From assembly GCA_013289875.1 (NCBI GenBank), contig JABCZC010000014.1, forward strand, positions 1-64,000: a stretch of DNA of 64,000 bases. Reading direction: 5' to 3'. Under the pieces are notes generated by a model. That model made no database searches. It was given only the letters and a program-made list of their open reading frames with translations, and was not told where the DNA came from. The stretch comes from Acidobacteriota bacterium. Lineage in GTDB: Bacteria; Acidobacteriota; Terriglobia; Terriglobales; Acidobacteriaceae. Below, one piece after another: positions 53,343 through 61,451 of this stretch; the first letter of the stretch is position 1; each line of letters starts with the position of its first letter. The translations under genes and the position numbers were made by a program.

Positions 53343-55079
53343 ATGAATCTGACTCGCTGGATAGCTGTTGGGAAGTTGGACAGACTCATGCGCCCCGCGA
53401 AGCCGGAGGCGGATCTTAGAATCTCCAATCTAACCCGGCAGGTGGAACTTGCGAGCCGCGTAGAAGTGGCCGGCCATGGCGCGAAGCGCAGAAAGGGTTT
53501 GCTGGGGCGCGACCGGCTTCCTGCCGGAGAAGGTCTTTGGATCGTTCCTTGCGAGGCAGTCCATACCTTTGGAATGCGATTCGCGATCGACCTTGTTTAT
53601 TTGGACCGCCGCATGCGCGTGAAAAAGGTGAAGAGCAATGTTCCACCTTGGCGGTTGTCGGCGTGTCTTTCCGCGCACTCCGTGATCGAGCTCGCCTCGG
53701 GCACGATTTGCAGCACGCGGACGAAAGCCGGAGACATGCTCGAAGTCTCGGCCGCTTCTCCCCTGACCGATACCCGGAGAGGTATTGACGAGGCCAGCCC
53801 CGCTGTGCGGAATCCGGACAAAACCGGAGGCACAGAGATGTCGATGCGGGACAAACTTCGCGCTGTCGCCGAGGTTCTGGTCGTGGCCATCTGTACCTTG
53901 GCGTTTTCACTTACCTGCGTGGGCATCTTCGGGTCGCTTTTGGGGCACAACGCCCCAGGGACGCGCGATTTCGTCGAGTATTGGGCCGCTGGTCGTCAGC
54001 TCGTGCATCACGCAAATCCGTACGATGGCGACGCCTTGCTACGTTCGGAACGTTCAGTAGGCTTCCCATCGGATCTCCCTCCCCAGATCATGGCTAACCC
54101 GCCGTGGGCTCTCCCTTTGGTGCTTCCACTTGGTATGCTGAGTCCAATGGCGGCAGAGCTGCTGTGGCTGGTGATATTGCTGACCAGTCTCATCGCTTCG
54201 GTGTGGATGGTCTGGGTCATGCACGGCCGCCCAGAGACGCCGGTGAATTTTCTCGGATACACGTTCGGGCCGGCTCTCTTCTGCCTGCTCCTGGGGCAAG
54301 TATCGGTTCTTCTGCTGCTCGGAGTAGTTCTCTTTCTGTACCTGCATCGATCGCGCCCTTTCCTGGCCGGGATTTGTCTGTGGCTCTGTATGTTGAAACC
54401 GCACCTGTTTCTGCCCTTCGGCACTGTTCTATTGGTGTGGGCCATCACAACGAAAACTTATAGAGTCCTGGCTGGGACTGTTGCCGTCCTTGCTGTCAGC
54501 ACTGCGGTTGTATTCATTATGGATCCGCACATTTGGGCGCACTATAGCCAGATGATGGCCTCAGTGCGGGTCGATCGACTGCCGATTCCTTGTTTCAGCA
54601 TCCTGCTGCGCCAGCACGTCTGGCCGCATACGCTCTGGCTGCAATGCCTCCCAGCCATTGTCGGATGTGTCTGGTCGCTTTTCTATTACCGTAAACAACG
54701 CGACAACTGGGAGTGGTTGACGCATGGCTCGCCGCTGCTGCTCTTGTCTGTGCTGGTGGCTCCCTATACCTGGTTTATCGACCAAGCGGTGGTAATACCG
54801 GCGCTTCTCCATGGCGCCTACGTCACCCGCTCGCGCTGTCTTGTAGCTCTGCTCGCATTGGCGAGCGCTGTCATCGACATCCAATGGTTCCTTGGCGCTT
54901 CGGCTCTGCATTCGGCCCTCTTTTTGTGGACTACACCTACATGGCTTGCGTGGTATCTCATTGCACGCAGGTCAGCCAGCCGATCGCCTGATCAACTTTC
55001 GGAACCGTCGAACGATCCGGAAAAGAGCCGGCGACGTGCCAGTCCGGGCTCTCCATCGACTTTGATCGAAATGGGATGA
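53343..55079 (+). CDS. DUF192 domain in frame with a GT87-like membrane glycosyltransferase
   Basis: 578 residues from ATG 53343 (MNLTRWIAVGKLDRLMRPAK) behind GGAAGGA; GTG 53274 and 53307 are also in frame. Residues about 30-135 are DUF192 (KRRKGLLGRDRLPAGEGLWI, AVHTFGMRFAIDLVYLDRRM). From about 170 on there are ten or so helices of a DUF2029/GT87-type polyprenol-mannose transferase (TRDFVEYWAAGRQLVHHANP YDG, LKPHLFLPFG). At the join, GGAGG (53826) stands seven bases before ATG 53838, a good internal start, so two proteins or a fusion plus a shorter form could be made. Its second part is a paralogue of the next gene. Confidence 0.8.
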   Translation: MNLTRWIAVGKLDRLMRPAKPEADLRISNLTRQVELASRVEVAGHGAKRRKGLLGRDRLPAGEGLWIVPCEAVHTFGMRFAIDLVYLDRRMRVKKVKSNVPPWRLSACLSAHSVIELASGTICSTRTKAGDMLEVSAASPLTDTRRGIDEASPAVRNPDKTGGTEMSMRDKLRAVAEVLVVAICTLAFSLTCVGIFGSLLGHNAPGTRDFVEYWAAGRQLVHHANPYDGDALLRSERSVGFPSDLPPQIMANPPWALPLVLPLGMLSPMAAELLWLVILLTSLIASVWMVWVMHGRPETPVNFLGYTFGPALFCLLLGQVSVLLLLGVVLFLYLHRSRPFLAGICLWLCMLKPHLFLPFGTVLLVWAITTKTYRVLAGTVAVLAVSTAVVFIMDPHIWAHYSQMMASVRVDRLPIPCFSILLRQHVWPHTLWLQCLPAIVGCVWSLFYYRKQRDNWEWLTHGSPLLLLSVLVAPYTWFIDQAVVIPALLHGAYVTRSRCLVALLALASAVIDIQWFLGASALHSALFLWTTPTWLAWYLIARRSASRSPDQLSEPSNDPEKSRRRASPGSPSTLIEMG

Positions 55080-55098
55080 GTCGAGAAAGTAATACGCG

Positions 55099-56313
55099 AT
55101 GAATCTTACAGCAGAGCAATTATCACAAGCAGAGGCTGAGTCCGGCGCCAGGGTCACACCGTTGCGGATGATCGCTGCGCTCTGCATCCTTGCCGTAGGT
55201 GTGTGCATTCTGAGCTTCGCGATGAACAGTAATACCGCGGCAAACACCGACTTTATCTCCTTTTGGGCAGCGGGCCAGCGGCTTGTCCATCATGAGAATC
55301 CTTATGACGGTGCGGCCATCTCTCGGCTGGAAGATGCGGCCGGAGCTCACTTTGATCCGCCGTTATTGATGCGAAATCCGCCCTACGCATTCTTTCTGGT
55401 GCTGCCGCTGGGATTCGTGGGCGTAAAAATAGGAGCGATCGTGTGGTCGACCGCGATCATCGCCGCTCTTATGGCGTCAACGCGCTTGCTTTGGATGATG
55501 CATGGCCGCTCAGAGTCACGGCAGCATCTGGTTGCTTACTGTTTTCCTCCGACGTTTGTGTGCTTGCTCAACGGGCAGACAGGCATATTTGTTTTGCTGG
55601 GCATTGTGCTGTTTCTGTACTTCCATTCGAAGAAACCATTCCTCTCCGGAGCGGCGCTTCTGTTGTGTGCGCTGAAGCCGCATCTCTTTGTTCCTTTCGG
55701 CCTGGTTTTGCTGGCATGGATCGTGGTTCGCAAGGCATATCGCGTTCTTGCCGGAGCCGCGGCAGCTCTGATCGGCAGTTGCGTGCTGTCGTTTTGTTGT
55801 GATCCTGCCGCATGGTCCCACTATGTTCACAGGGCTGGTGCGGAGAACATTCAGAACCAGTTCATTCCCACTGTAAGTCTGCTGTTCCGTATCGCCGTCA
55901 ATGTCAACGCAGCGTGGCTTCAATTCCTTCCGGCGCTCGCAGGTGGTCTGTGGGCGCTCCGGTACTTCGGGAAGCGTCGTGACCAATGGGATTGGATGGA
56001 TCACGGTTCCTTGTTGCTGATGATTTCGGTGTTGGTCGCGCCTTATGCCTGGTTTACCGATCAGTGCGTAATTTTCCCAGCGGTCCTGGCCGGCCTTTAT
56101 CGAGCGGCGAATTCCAGTCGCCTGATGCTGCTGTTCGGGATTATCACCGGGGCCACCATGCTCGAGGTACTGTTTGGAGTCGGCGTAAACTCCGGATTTT
56201 CTTATGTATGGACCGCGCCGGCCTGGCTTGCCTGGTACCTATATGTTGTTCAACAATCTGCTCCTATAGCTGGAGCTACCTGCACTATCCCAGCAGGCGC
56301 GAGATGCGGCTGA
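55099..56313 (+). CDS. GT87-like (DUF2029) membrane glycosyltransferase
   Basis: 404 residues, about ten helices. An early loop holds NTDFISFWAAGQRLVHHENP followed by YDGA; the acidic residue near the start of this loop is the usual catalytic candidate in GT87 enzymes, which use polyprenyl-phosphate sugars. LKPHLFVPFGLVLLAW is shared with the preceding protein. It starts 19 bases after that gene. It probably adds a sugar to an extracytoplasmic acceptor, perhaps pilin or a lipid. Confidence 0.8.
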   Translation: MNLTAEQLSQAEAESGARVTPLRMIAALCILAVGVCILSFAMNSNTAANTDFISFWAAGQRLVHHENPYDGAAISRLEDAAGAHFDPPLLMRNPPYAFFLVLPLGFVGVKIGAIVWSTAIIAALMASTRLLWMMHGRSESRQHLVAYCFPPTFVCLLNGQTGIFVLLGIVLFLYFHSKKPFLSGAALLLCALKPHLFVPFGLVLLAWIVVRKAYRVLAGAAAALIGSCVLSFCCDPAAWSHYVHRAGAENIQNQFIPTVSLLFRIAVNVNAAWLQFLPALAGGLWALRYFGKRRDQWDWMDHGSLLLMISVLVAPYAWFTDQCVIFPAVLAGLYRAANSSRLMLLFGIITGATMLEVLFGVGVNSGFSYVWTAPAWLAWYLYVVQQSAPIAGATCTIPAGARCG

Positions 56314-56387
56314 TGAAGCTTGAACTGAGTCTGCTCAGCAGTTCATCACACTCCGCGCCGAGTGTCGACCTGAGGGACGTGCCGTGA
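56313..56387 (+). CDS. Tiny coupled open frame (24 codons)
   Basis: ATG 56313 overlaps the stop of the GT87 gene (TGATG), and its own TGA overlaps the GTG start of the PAP2 gene (GTGA). It encodes MKLELSLLSSSSHSAPSVDL then RDVP. It may serve only to carry ribosomes to the next gene. No family was recognised. Confidence 0.4.
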   Translation: MKLELSLLSSSSHSAPSVDLRDVP

Positions 56388-57316
56388 TCGGGCTCTTAGC
56401 CCTCTTCCTGGCGCTGATCTGGATGCTCAGGGATGAGAAGGATAAGACGCGCCCGCTGCTTGTGTTTGCCCTGGTGCTCAACCTCTGCTACGGCTATTTA
56501 TTGAGCGTCGTCATGGGGAAGGAGGACAGTCTGCTTCCATGGAAGTACGACCTCTTTCTCCTCCATCTGGACGCATCCCTGGGCGTTTCGGCTGCGGCCA
56601 TAGCGCTTCCATTACAGGGCCTCTGGCGAATTCCGCTCAATGTGATCTATCAGTTGATGGTTCCAATGATGATCTGCTGGTACTTTGTTACCCGGAATCG
56701 AAACCGCAGCAGGTCTCTTGTTCTCGCGTACGTTTCCGAACTGGTTATGGGCCCGCTTCTCTACGTTATCCTTCCAGCTTGTGGACCCGCATACGCCTTC
56801 GGCTCGATTTGGCTGACCCCCCCGCTGGCGACAGCTCATCCAATTCGGTTTAGCGGAATGCCGAACGCATTTCCCTCTTTGCACTTGGGGACAGCACTGG
56901 TGTTAGTCCTTTACGCTGAGGGCAAGCTGCGGCGGGGTATCTCGCTCATGTTTTTCGTCGGCACGGCGCTCGCGACGATCTCCACCGGAGAGCACTATCT
57001 CATCGATCTAGTCGCAGGACTAGCGTTCGGCTGTTTCGCGGCGAATATAGGGTACAGCAGATTTCGGAGTGCGTTGGCTTATCTGGGCGTCGCAATTACC
57101 TGGCCGCTTGCCATCAGGTTTGAGTTCCCATTTCTGTTGGCCCATCCTGGCAAGCTGCGGTCCTGCGCAGCGCTCACGGCAGCCTTGGCAATATTGGCCG
57201 TTTTCCGCGAATGGCGGGTCCATTCTCAACTGCGATTGTCAGCCCAAGTCGCTTATGACGCCGAGCCGCAAACCTCTAAAAGCCGGATGCAGCCGGGAGA
57301 GGCCCTCGCGGACTAA
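56384..57316 (+). CDS. PAP2-superfamily membrane phosphatase/transferase (inositolphosphotransferase-like)
   Basis: 310 residues from GTG 56384, with six or more helices. PAP2 motifs: NAFPSLHLGTALVLVL (motif 2) and STGEHYLIDLVAGLAFG (motif 3, catalytic His in GEHYLID). The upstream CGPAYAFGS region resembles Aur1/IPC-synthase-type members rather than plain lipid phosphatases. It may recycle polyprenyl phosphate or move a head group for the neighbouring glycosyltransferases. Last gene of the run that starts at cpaB. Confidence 0.82.
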   Translation: MIGLLALFLALIWMLRDEKDKTRPLLVFALVLNLCYGYLLSVVMGKEDSLLPWKYDLFLLHLDASLGVSAAAIALPLQGLWRIPLNVIYQLMVPMMICWYFVTRNRNRSRSLVLAYVSELVMGPLLYVILPACGPAYAFGSIWLTPPLATAHPIRFSGMPNAFPSLHLGTALVLVLYAEGKLRRGISLMFFVGTALATISTGEHYLIDLVAGLAFGCFAANIGYSRFRSALAYLGVAITWPLAIRFEFPFLLAHPGKLRSCAALTAALAILAVFREWRVHSQLRLSAQVAYDAEPQTSKSRMQPGEALAD

Positions 57317-57502
57317 CGTCCGGTCGAGGCGTTGGATTTCCAGCCGCTCTGCTGGTTGCCAACTGTTCGTCTCGCCTTTTTCGATGGAGTCCGGCGACCG
57401 GCCCTCGGTTATCCCGAACAACTATTTCGGTTCTCATAACATGCGCTTCACTCAGGCTGTCTCAAGCCGACAAGATATATCCAACCCGCAAGCGGAGTCC
57501 GC

Positions 57503-57517
57503 CTACAACTTAGGTGG
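57503..57517 (+). promoter_or_regulatory. CTACAACTTAGG motif, copy C
   Basis: CTACAACTTAGGTGG shares 12 bases with the minus-strand copy before tadE and 11 with the copy before cpaA. A looser ACTTAGG follows at 57531. It lies about 250 bp upstream of the flp1 promoter. Confidence 0.45.
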
Positions 57518-57637
57518 TAATATGGCCGCCACTTAGGCAGTAACGCGGTCCGATTACGTAACCACTTCATGCTGACCCGAAGGTGTTATCTCTAACTTAT
57601 GACAGTAGTTAGGTCACCGTCATAGTTGATCGCGGCG

Positions 57638-57675
57638 TGTATACGTGGCGTATCTGCGGAGTCCGCTCTGTATAC
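57638..57675 (+). promoter_or_regulatory. Paired TGTATAC sites before flp1 (31-bp spacing)
   Basis: TGTATAC at 57638 and 57669 begin exactly 31 bp apart; the second begins 81 bp before the -24 GG. Sequence and spacing match the pair at 35475/35506. The 57317-57825 interval otherwise contains only the CTTAGG motif and the promoter. Confidence 0.7.
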
Positions 57676-57748
57676 GGGCGTTCACACCTTTGCACAGCTC
57701 AACTCCTGCAACTTATTCATTTTAATTGAAGGGCCGCGATGGCAGAAA

Positions 57749-57763
57749 TGGCTGCTTGCGTGC
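57749..57763 (+). promoter_or_regulatory. Sigma-54-like promoter of flp1
   Basis: TGGCTGCTTGCGTGC has GG 57750-51 and GC 57762-63 10 bases apart. The -12 half (GTGC) is weaker than at the other three sites. It would give a leader of about 50 bases to ATG 57826. Confidence 0.6.
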
Positions 57764-57825
57764 CATAAGGTAGGCGTGCCCAGCTGAGGCCGGGACAAGA
57801 AAAACACACGGGAGAGGAACTCAAA

Positions 57826-58020
57826 ATGAAAGAAATGATTAACAAGCTGTCCGCCAAGATTCAGTGCCTGATTGCTCGCGAAGAAGGTCAGGACCTGGTC
57901 GAATACGCGCTCGTCGTTGCTCTGATTGGTTTTGCAGCCGTCGCCGGCATGGGAACACTTGCCAACGACATCAACACTGCGTTCTCCAACATCGGCGCGA
58001 AGCTACTGACAACCGCCTAA
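57826..58020 (+). CDS. flp: Flp-type pilin 1
   Basis: 64 residues. Leader MKEMINKLSAKIQCLIAREE ends at Gly21, then QDLVEYALVVALIGFAAVAG: the Flp cleavage site (G/QDLVEY) and the hydrophobic helix. The short tail NDINTAFSNIGAKLLTTA fits Flp major pilins. CpaA should process it and CpaF/TadBC assemble it. GGAGAGG stands just before ATG. It has its own sigma-54-like promoter and paired sites. Confidence 0.95.
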   Translation: MKEMINKLSAKIQCLIAREEGQDLVEYALVVALIGFAAVAGMGTLANDINTAFSNIGAKLLTTA

Positions 58021-58079
58021 TTCCTGCCGCAGTACAGGCAGCACGCTCTTGTTGTTATTTCCTTGCTTGGGGAGTACGT

Positions 58080-58107
58080 AGAGTATGCCAAGCCCCCGGC
58101 GTACTCT
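58080..58107 (+). promoter_or_regulatory. Stem-loop between the two pilin genes
   Basis: AGAGTATGCC and GGCGTACTCT pair over 10 bases (one G-T pair) around an 8-base C-rich loop. There is no T-run after it, so it looks like an mRNA-processing or attenuating hairpin that could set the ratio of the two pilin messages. Confidence 0.5.
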
Positions 58108-58178
58108 CCGTCGCAACGGAATTGATATTCACCGTTAGTTGGCCCTTGTTCGTTCCATGACCCAAGGGGGGGTAACAC

Positions 58179-58373
58179 ATGAAGTACATCGTTACCAAGC
58201 TGTCTGTCAGGATTCGGTACCTGATGTTACAGGAAGAAGGCCAGGATTTAGTCGAGTATGCCCTGGTCGTTGCTCTGATTGGTTTTGCAGCCGTCGCCGG
58301 CATGGGAACACTTGCTAACGACATCAACTCTGCTTTCTCTAATATCGGCGCGTCTCTGCTTACCACCGCTTAG
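58179..58373 (+). CDS. flp: Flp-type pilin 2
   Basis: 64 residues. Leader MKYIVTKLSVRIRYLMLQEE, Gly21, then QDLVEYALVVALIGFAAVAG and tail NDINSAFSNIGASLLTTA. The mature part differs from pilin 1 at only two positions near the C-terminus, while the leaders differ much more. Fifty bases (58266-58315) are identical to 57913-57962, suggesting recent duplication or gene conversion. AGGGGGGG precedes ATG. Confidence 0.95.
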   Translation: MKYIVTKLSVRIRYLMLQEEGQDLVEYALVVALIGFAAVAGMGTLANDINSAFSNIGASLLTTA

Positions 58374-58562
58374 TCGCTCCTGCAGTAATTGACGATCTTG
58401 CTTACTTGGTTGCTCCGTTTGCCTTGGGCGGTGGCGTAGCTATGAATTCGGGTAGCTGACGGTATCAAACACCGCCTCACCAACTTTTCGGTTCTTTGCA
58501 GGAAAGATAAGTCGAGCGGCCAGGGTGCTCAAGCCTAACCCCGGGCTCCAGGAGACCTCTTC

Positions 58563-59627
58563 ATGCTTCTTTCGATCGTAATTCCGGTCTTGAACGAAGC
58601 GCAGACGATTCCTCTGATGGTCTCACGCCTCCGCGATACCCTCGACGGACTCATGTGGGAAGTCATATTCGTAGATGATGGCAGCACTGATCAGACGTGG
58701 AGCATCCTTGAGCGGGCAGCGTTTGACGACCCGCGCGTCAAACTGCTCCGCTTCAGCCGCAACTTTGGCCATCAGGCGGCGGTTACTGCCGGATTGGATT
58801 TTGCCCATGGGGATGCCGTCGTCGTGATGGACGCGGATCTTCAGGATCCACCGGAACTGTTGCCGCGCATGGTTGACCTTTTCCGGCAGGGCTACGACGT
58901 TGTGTCGCCCAAACGAATCTCCCGAGAAGAAGAAACCAGGTTCAAGCGGTGGACAGCGAAGCTGTTCTATCGGATTTTGTCACGTATGGCTGATCAACCT
59001 CTCACTCCAGACGTCGGAGACTTCCGGCTTTTTAGTCGAAGGGCGGTATTAGCGATCCGCACCCTTCGTGAGCAACACCGGTATATGCGCGGTATCGCCG
59101 GATGGCTGGGATTGAGGGAGGCTATCATCCCATTTGAGCGTCGCGGACGCGCAGCCGGTAACACCAGCTACACATTCTTCCGGATGCTGCGATTTGCCTG
59201 GACCGGCGTCTCTTCGTTTTCGGCATTCCCGTTGCGCATCAGCATAGCGGCCGGCTGCATTCTCAGTTTTGCCGGGTTCTTATATCTTTCACGAGTTGTC
59301 TATCTGGCGCTTTTTACGACCGCACTTGTTCCCGGATGGGCGTCAGTTGTCGCCCTGCAATGCGCCTTCTCGGGGATGATTCTCCTCGCTCTCGGCGCCA
59401 TTGGTGATTACGTCGCAAGGACCTATGAAGAGACGAAGAACCGGCCTCTTTACGTTGTAACGGAATGCTCGAATCTCCCGCTGCCTCAGAGGGCCCTGAC
59501 GCGCGCTGTCATACTGGCCGAGCCTGATCCGATGAGCGTCATCGCAATGGACGACGCTGACCGCCTTTCTTCCGGCGCGGAAGATCCGTTGTCCTATCAT
59601 CATCCACTGGCCGGCATGAGGGTATAG
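58563..59627 (+). CDS. GT2 polyprenyl-phosphate glycosyltransferase (DPM/GtrB type)
   Basis: 354 residues. GT-A domain: SIVIPVLNEAQTIP, VDDGSTDQTW, DADLQDPPEL (DxD metal site) and a GDFRLFSRRAV region. Two C-terminal helices (RISIAAGCILSFAGFLYLSR and ALQCAFSGMILLALGAIGDY) anchor it, as in GtrB/ArnC enzymes that load a sugar onto undecaprenyl phosphate. The lipid-linked sugar would feed the GT-C and GT87-like enzymes around it. ATG 58563 follows GGAGA. First gene of the glycosylation block. Confidence 0.9.
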   Translation: MLLSIVIPVLNEAQTIPLMVSRLRDTLDGLMWEVIFVDDGSTDQTWSILERAAFDDPRVKLLRFSRNFGHQAAVTAGLDFAHGDAVVVMDADLQDPPELLPRMVDLFRQGYDVVSPKRISREEETRFKRWTAKLFYRILSRMADQPLTPDVGDFRLFSRRAVLAIRTLREQHRYMRGIAGWLGLREAIIPFERRGRAAGNTSYTFFRMLRFAWTGVSSFSAFPLRISIAAGCILSFAGFLYLSRVVYLALFTTALVPGWASVVALQCAFSGMILLALGAIGDYVARTYEETKNRPLYVVTECSNLPLPQRALTRAVILAEPDPMSVIAMDDADRLSSGAEDPLSYHHPLAGMRV

Positions 59628-59653
59628 ACCCGCTCAATGCACATTCCCTGTCT

Positions 59654-61405
59654 ATGATCTTGTCTCCGGCTCCAGATCGCAGAACTTCTTTGATGTTGAT
59701 TGAGGGTGGGTTCATAGCGCTTGCAATCGCGGTGGCTTTTTGCTGGCCCAGCCTGGGTTCTAAATACTTTTCACGGATTGAACAGCTCTTTGGAAGGCTC
59801 GCGCGGAGGCAAGGTTCAGCGGTCGCAACGGTCGGCGTAACTGCTCTCCTGCTGCGACTCGCGATCCTTCCTCTATGCCCTGTACCCAATCCATTCATCC
59901 CGAATGACTTCAGCTTCCTGCTCGCATCGGATACGTTTGCGTCGGGGAGACTTACCAACCCGACTCCTGCGATGTGGACGCATTTCGAGAGCATTCACAT
60001 CACCATGAAGCCAACCTATATGTCGATGTACTTTCCCGCGCAGGGCCTAGTTCTCGCTGCGGGCAAAGTGCTGTTTGGACGTCCCTGGTTCGGTGTGTTA
60101 TGCGCCAGCGCAATGATGTGCGCCTCCATCTGCTGGATGCTGCAGGCATGGCTGCCGCCCACCTGGGCGCTGCTTGGCGGAATGCTCGCGGTCCTTCGCC
60201 TGGGGCTGTTCAGTTATTGGATCAACACCTATTCAGGCGGCGGTTCCATCGCGGCTCTCGGCGGGGCTCTGGTGCTGGGTGCGCTTCCGCGATTGATGAG
60301 AACGGCGCGGCTTCGCTACAGCCTTTTGCTGGCGACGGGACTTATACTCCTCGCGACGACGCGACCCTACGAAGGGATCCTTCTCTGCATTCCGGTCGCG
60401 ACCGTTTTGGGCCACTGGATATTCCGTGGAAAGAACCGCCCGGCCCCTGCCTTGCTGCTTCGTCTTGCTGCCGCGCCGCTGGCGATGATCGTGGCTGCGG
60501 GCGCGTGGATGGGCTACTACAATTACCGCGCGTTTGGAAGTCCGGTGACCCCGCCCTACTCGATCGATCGAACAACCTACGCCATGGCGCCGTATTTCGT
60601 CTGGCAGTCCCAACGGCCGGAGCCGGTTTATCGGCACGCGGTAATGCGGCGCTTTTACTACGAGAAGGAACTTAGCGACTTCAGGAAAATCCATACTCCA
60701 TCCGGATTTCTCCCGCAGACTCTATACAAAGCAATGAGCGGCGTTGTGTTTTTTGCCGGCATCGCTCTGCTCCCTCCTCTCATCATGCTGTGCCGGGTGC
60801 TCAGGGATCGCCGTACCCGCTTTCTGGTCGTTTGCGTCCTTGTGTTGACGGCTGGCATGCTGATCGAGATCTATCTCGTCCCTCACTATCTCGCGCCATT
60901 TACATCGGCGTTCTATGCGCTCGGCCTTCAGGCTATGCGGCATTTACGCCTCTGGAGCCCGGGCGGGCAGCCGGTTGGAGTTGGGATGGTCCGGCTCATC
61001 GTGCTGTCATGTATCATCCTCGCCGTGTTTCGTACATGGGCACAGCCCCTTCATCTCAGGCTTGCTGAATGGCCTACATCCCAATGGATTGACACATGGT
61101 ATGGTCCAGGTCCGTTCGGCAGTGAGCGAGCTCATATCTCCGCGGGACTCCAGCAATTACAGGGAAAGCAACTGGTGATCGTCAGATATTCCTCCAGCCA
61201 CGATCCCTACGACGAATGGGTCTACAATGCAGCGGACATCGAGAATTCCAAAGTTGTCTGGGCTCGGGAAATGGATGCCGCTGACGATCGCGATCTTATT
61301 GACAACTACCAAGACCGGCGAGTCTGGCTCGTACAGCCGGACTCTCAGCCGGCACAGATTTCTCCGTACACATTGTCTCCCCAGCAAGGTGCGTCACTGC
61401 GGTAG
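59654..61405 (+). CDS. Polytopic GT-C-like membrane protein
   Basis: 583 residues with about eleven helices and a C-terminal soluble part (about 480-583). The early loop IPNDFSFLLASDTFASGRLT carries the acidic residues expected at a GT-C active site. ATTRPYEGILLCIP and GYYNYRAFGSPVTPPYSIDR recur in bacterial members of unknown specificity. Starts 26 bases after the GT2 gene. Probably transfers a lipid-linked sugar outside the membrane; no substrate can be named. Confidence 0.78.
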   Translation: MILSPAPDRRTSLMLIEGGFIALAIAVAFCWPSLGSKYFSRIEQLFGRLARRQGSAVATVGVTALLLRLAILPLCPVPNPFIPNDFSFLLASDTFASGRLTNPTPAMWTHFESIHITMKPTYMSMYFPAQGLVLAAGKVLFGRPWFGVLCASAMMCASICWMLQAWLPPTWALLGGMLAVLRLGLFSYWINTYSGGGSIAALGGALVLGALPRLMRTARLRYSLLLATGLILLATTRPYEGILLCIPVATVLGHWIFRGKNRPAPALLLRLAAAPLAMIVAAGAWMGYYNYRAFGSPVTPPYSIDRTTYAMAPYFVWQSQRPEPVYRHAVMRRFYYEKELSDFRKIHTPSGFLPQTLYKAMSGVVFFAGIALLPPLIMLCRVLRDRRTRFLVVCVLVLTAGMLIEIYLVPHYLAPFTSAFYALGLQAMRHLRLWSPGGQPVGVGMVRLIVLSCIILAVFRTWAQPLHLRLAEWPTSQWIDTWYGPGPFGSERAHISAGLQQLQGKQLVIVRYSSSHDPYDEWVYNAADIENSKVVWAREMDAADDRDLIDNYQDRRVWLVQPDSQPAQISPYTLSPQQGASLR

Positions 61406-61451
61406 TCCGATTGATTTCAGAGATGAAGAGAGAAGCAGTCAAGAGGTACTT

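Noticed and set aside
58428-58495. Possible terminator hairpin after flp2 (GGCGGTG ... CACCGCC, then a T run)
   Set aside because: Seven-base arms with a loop of about 35 bases; too weak to call.
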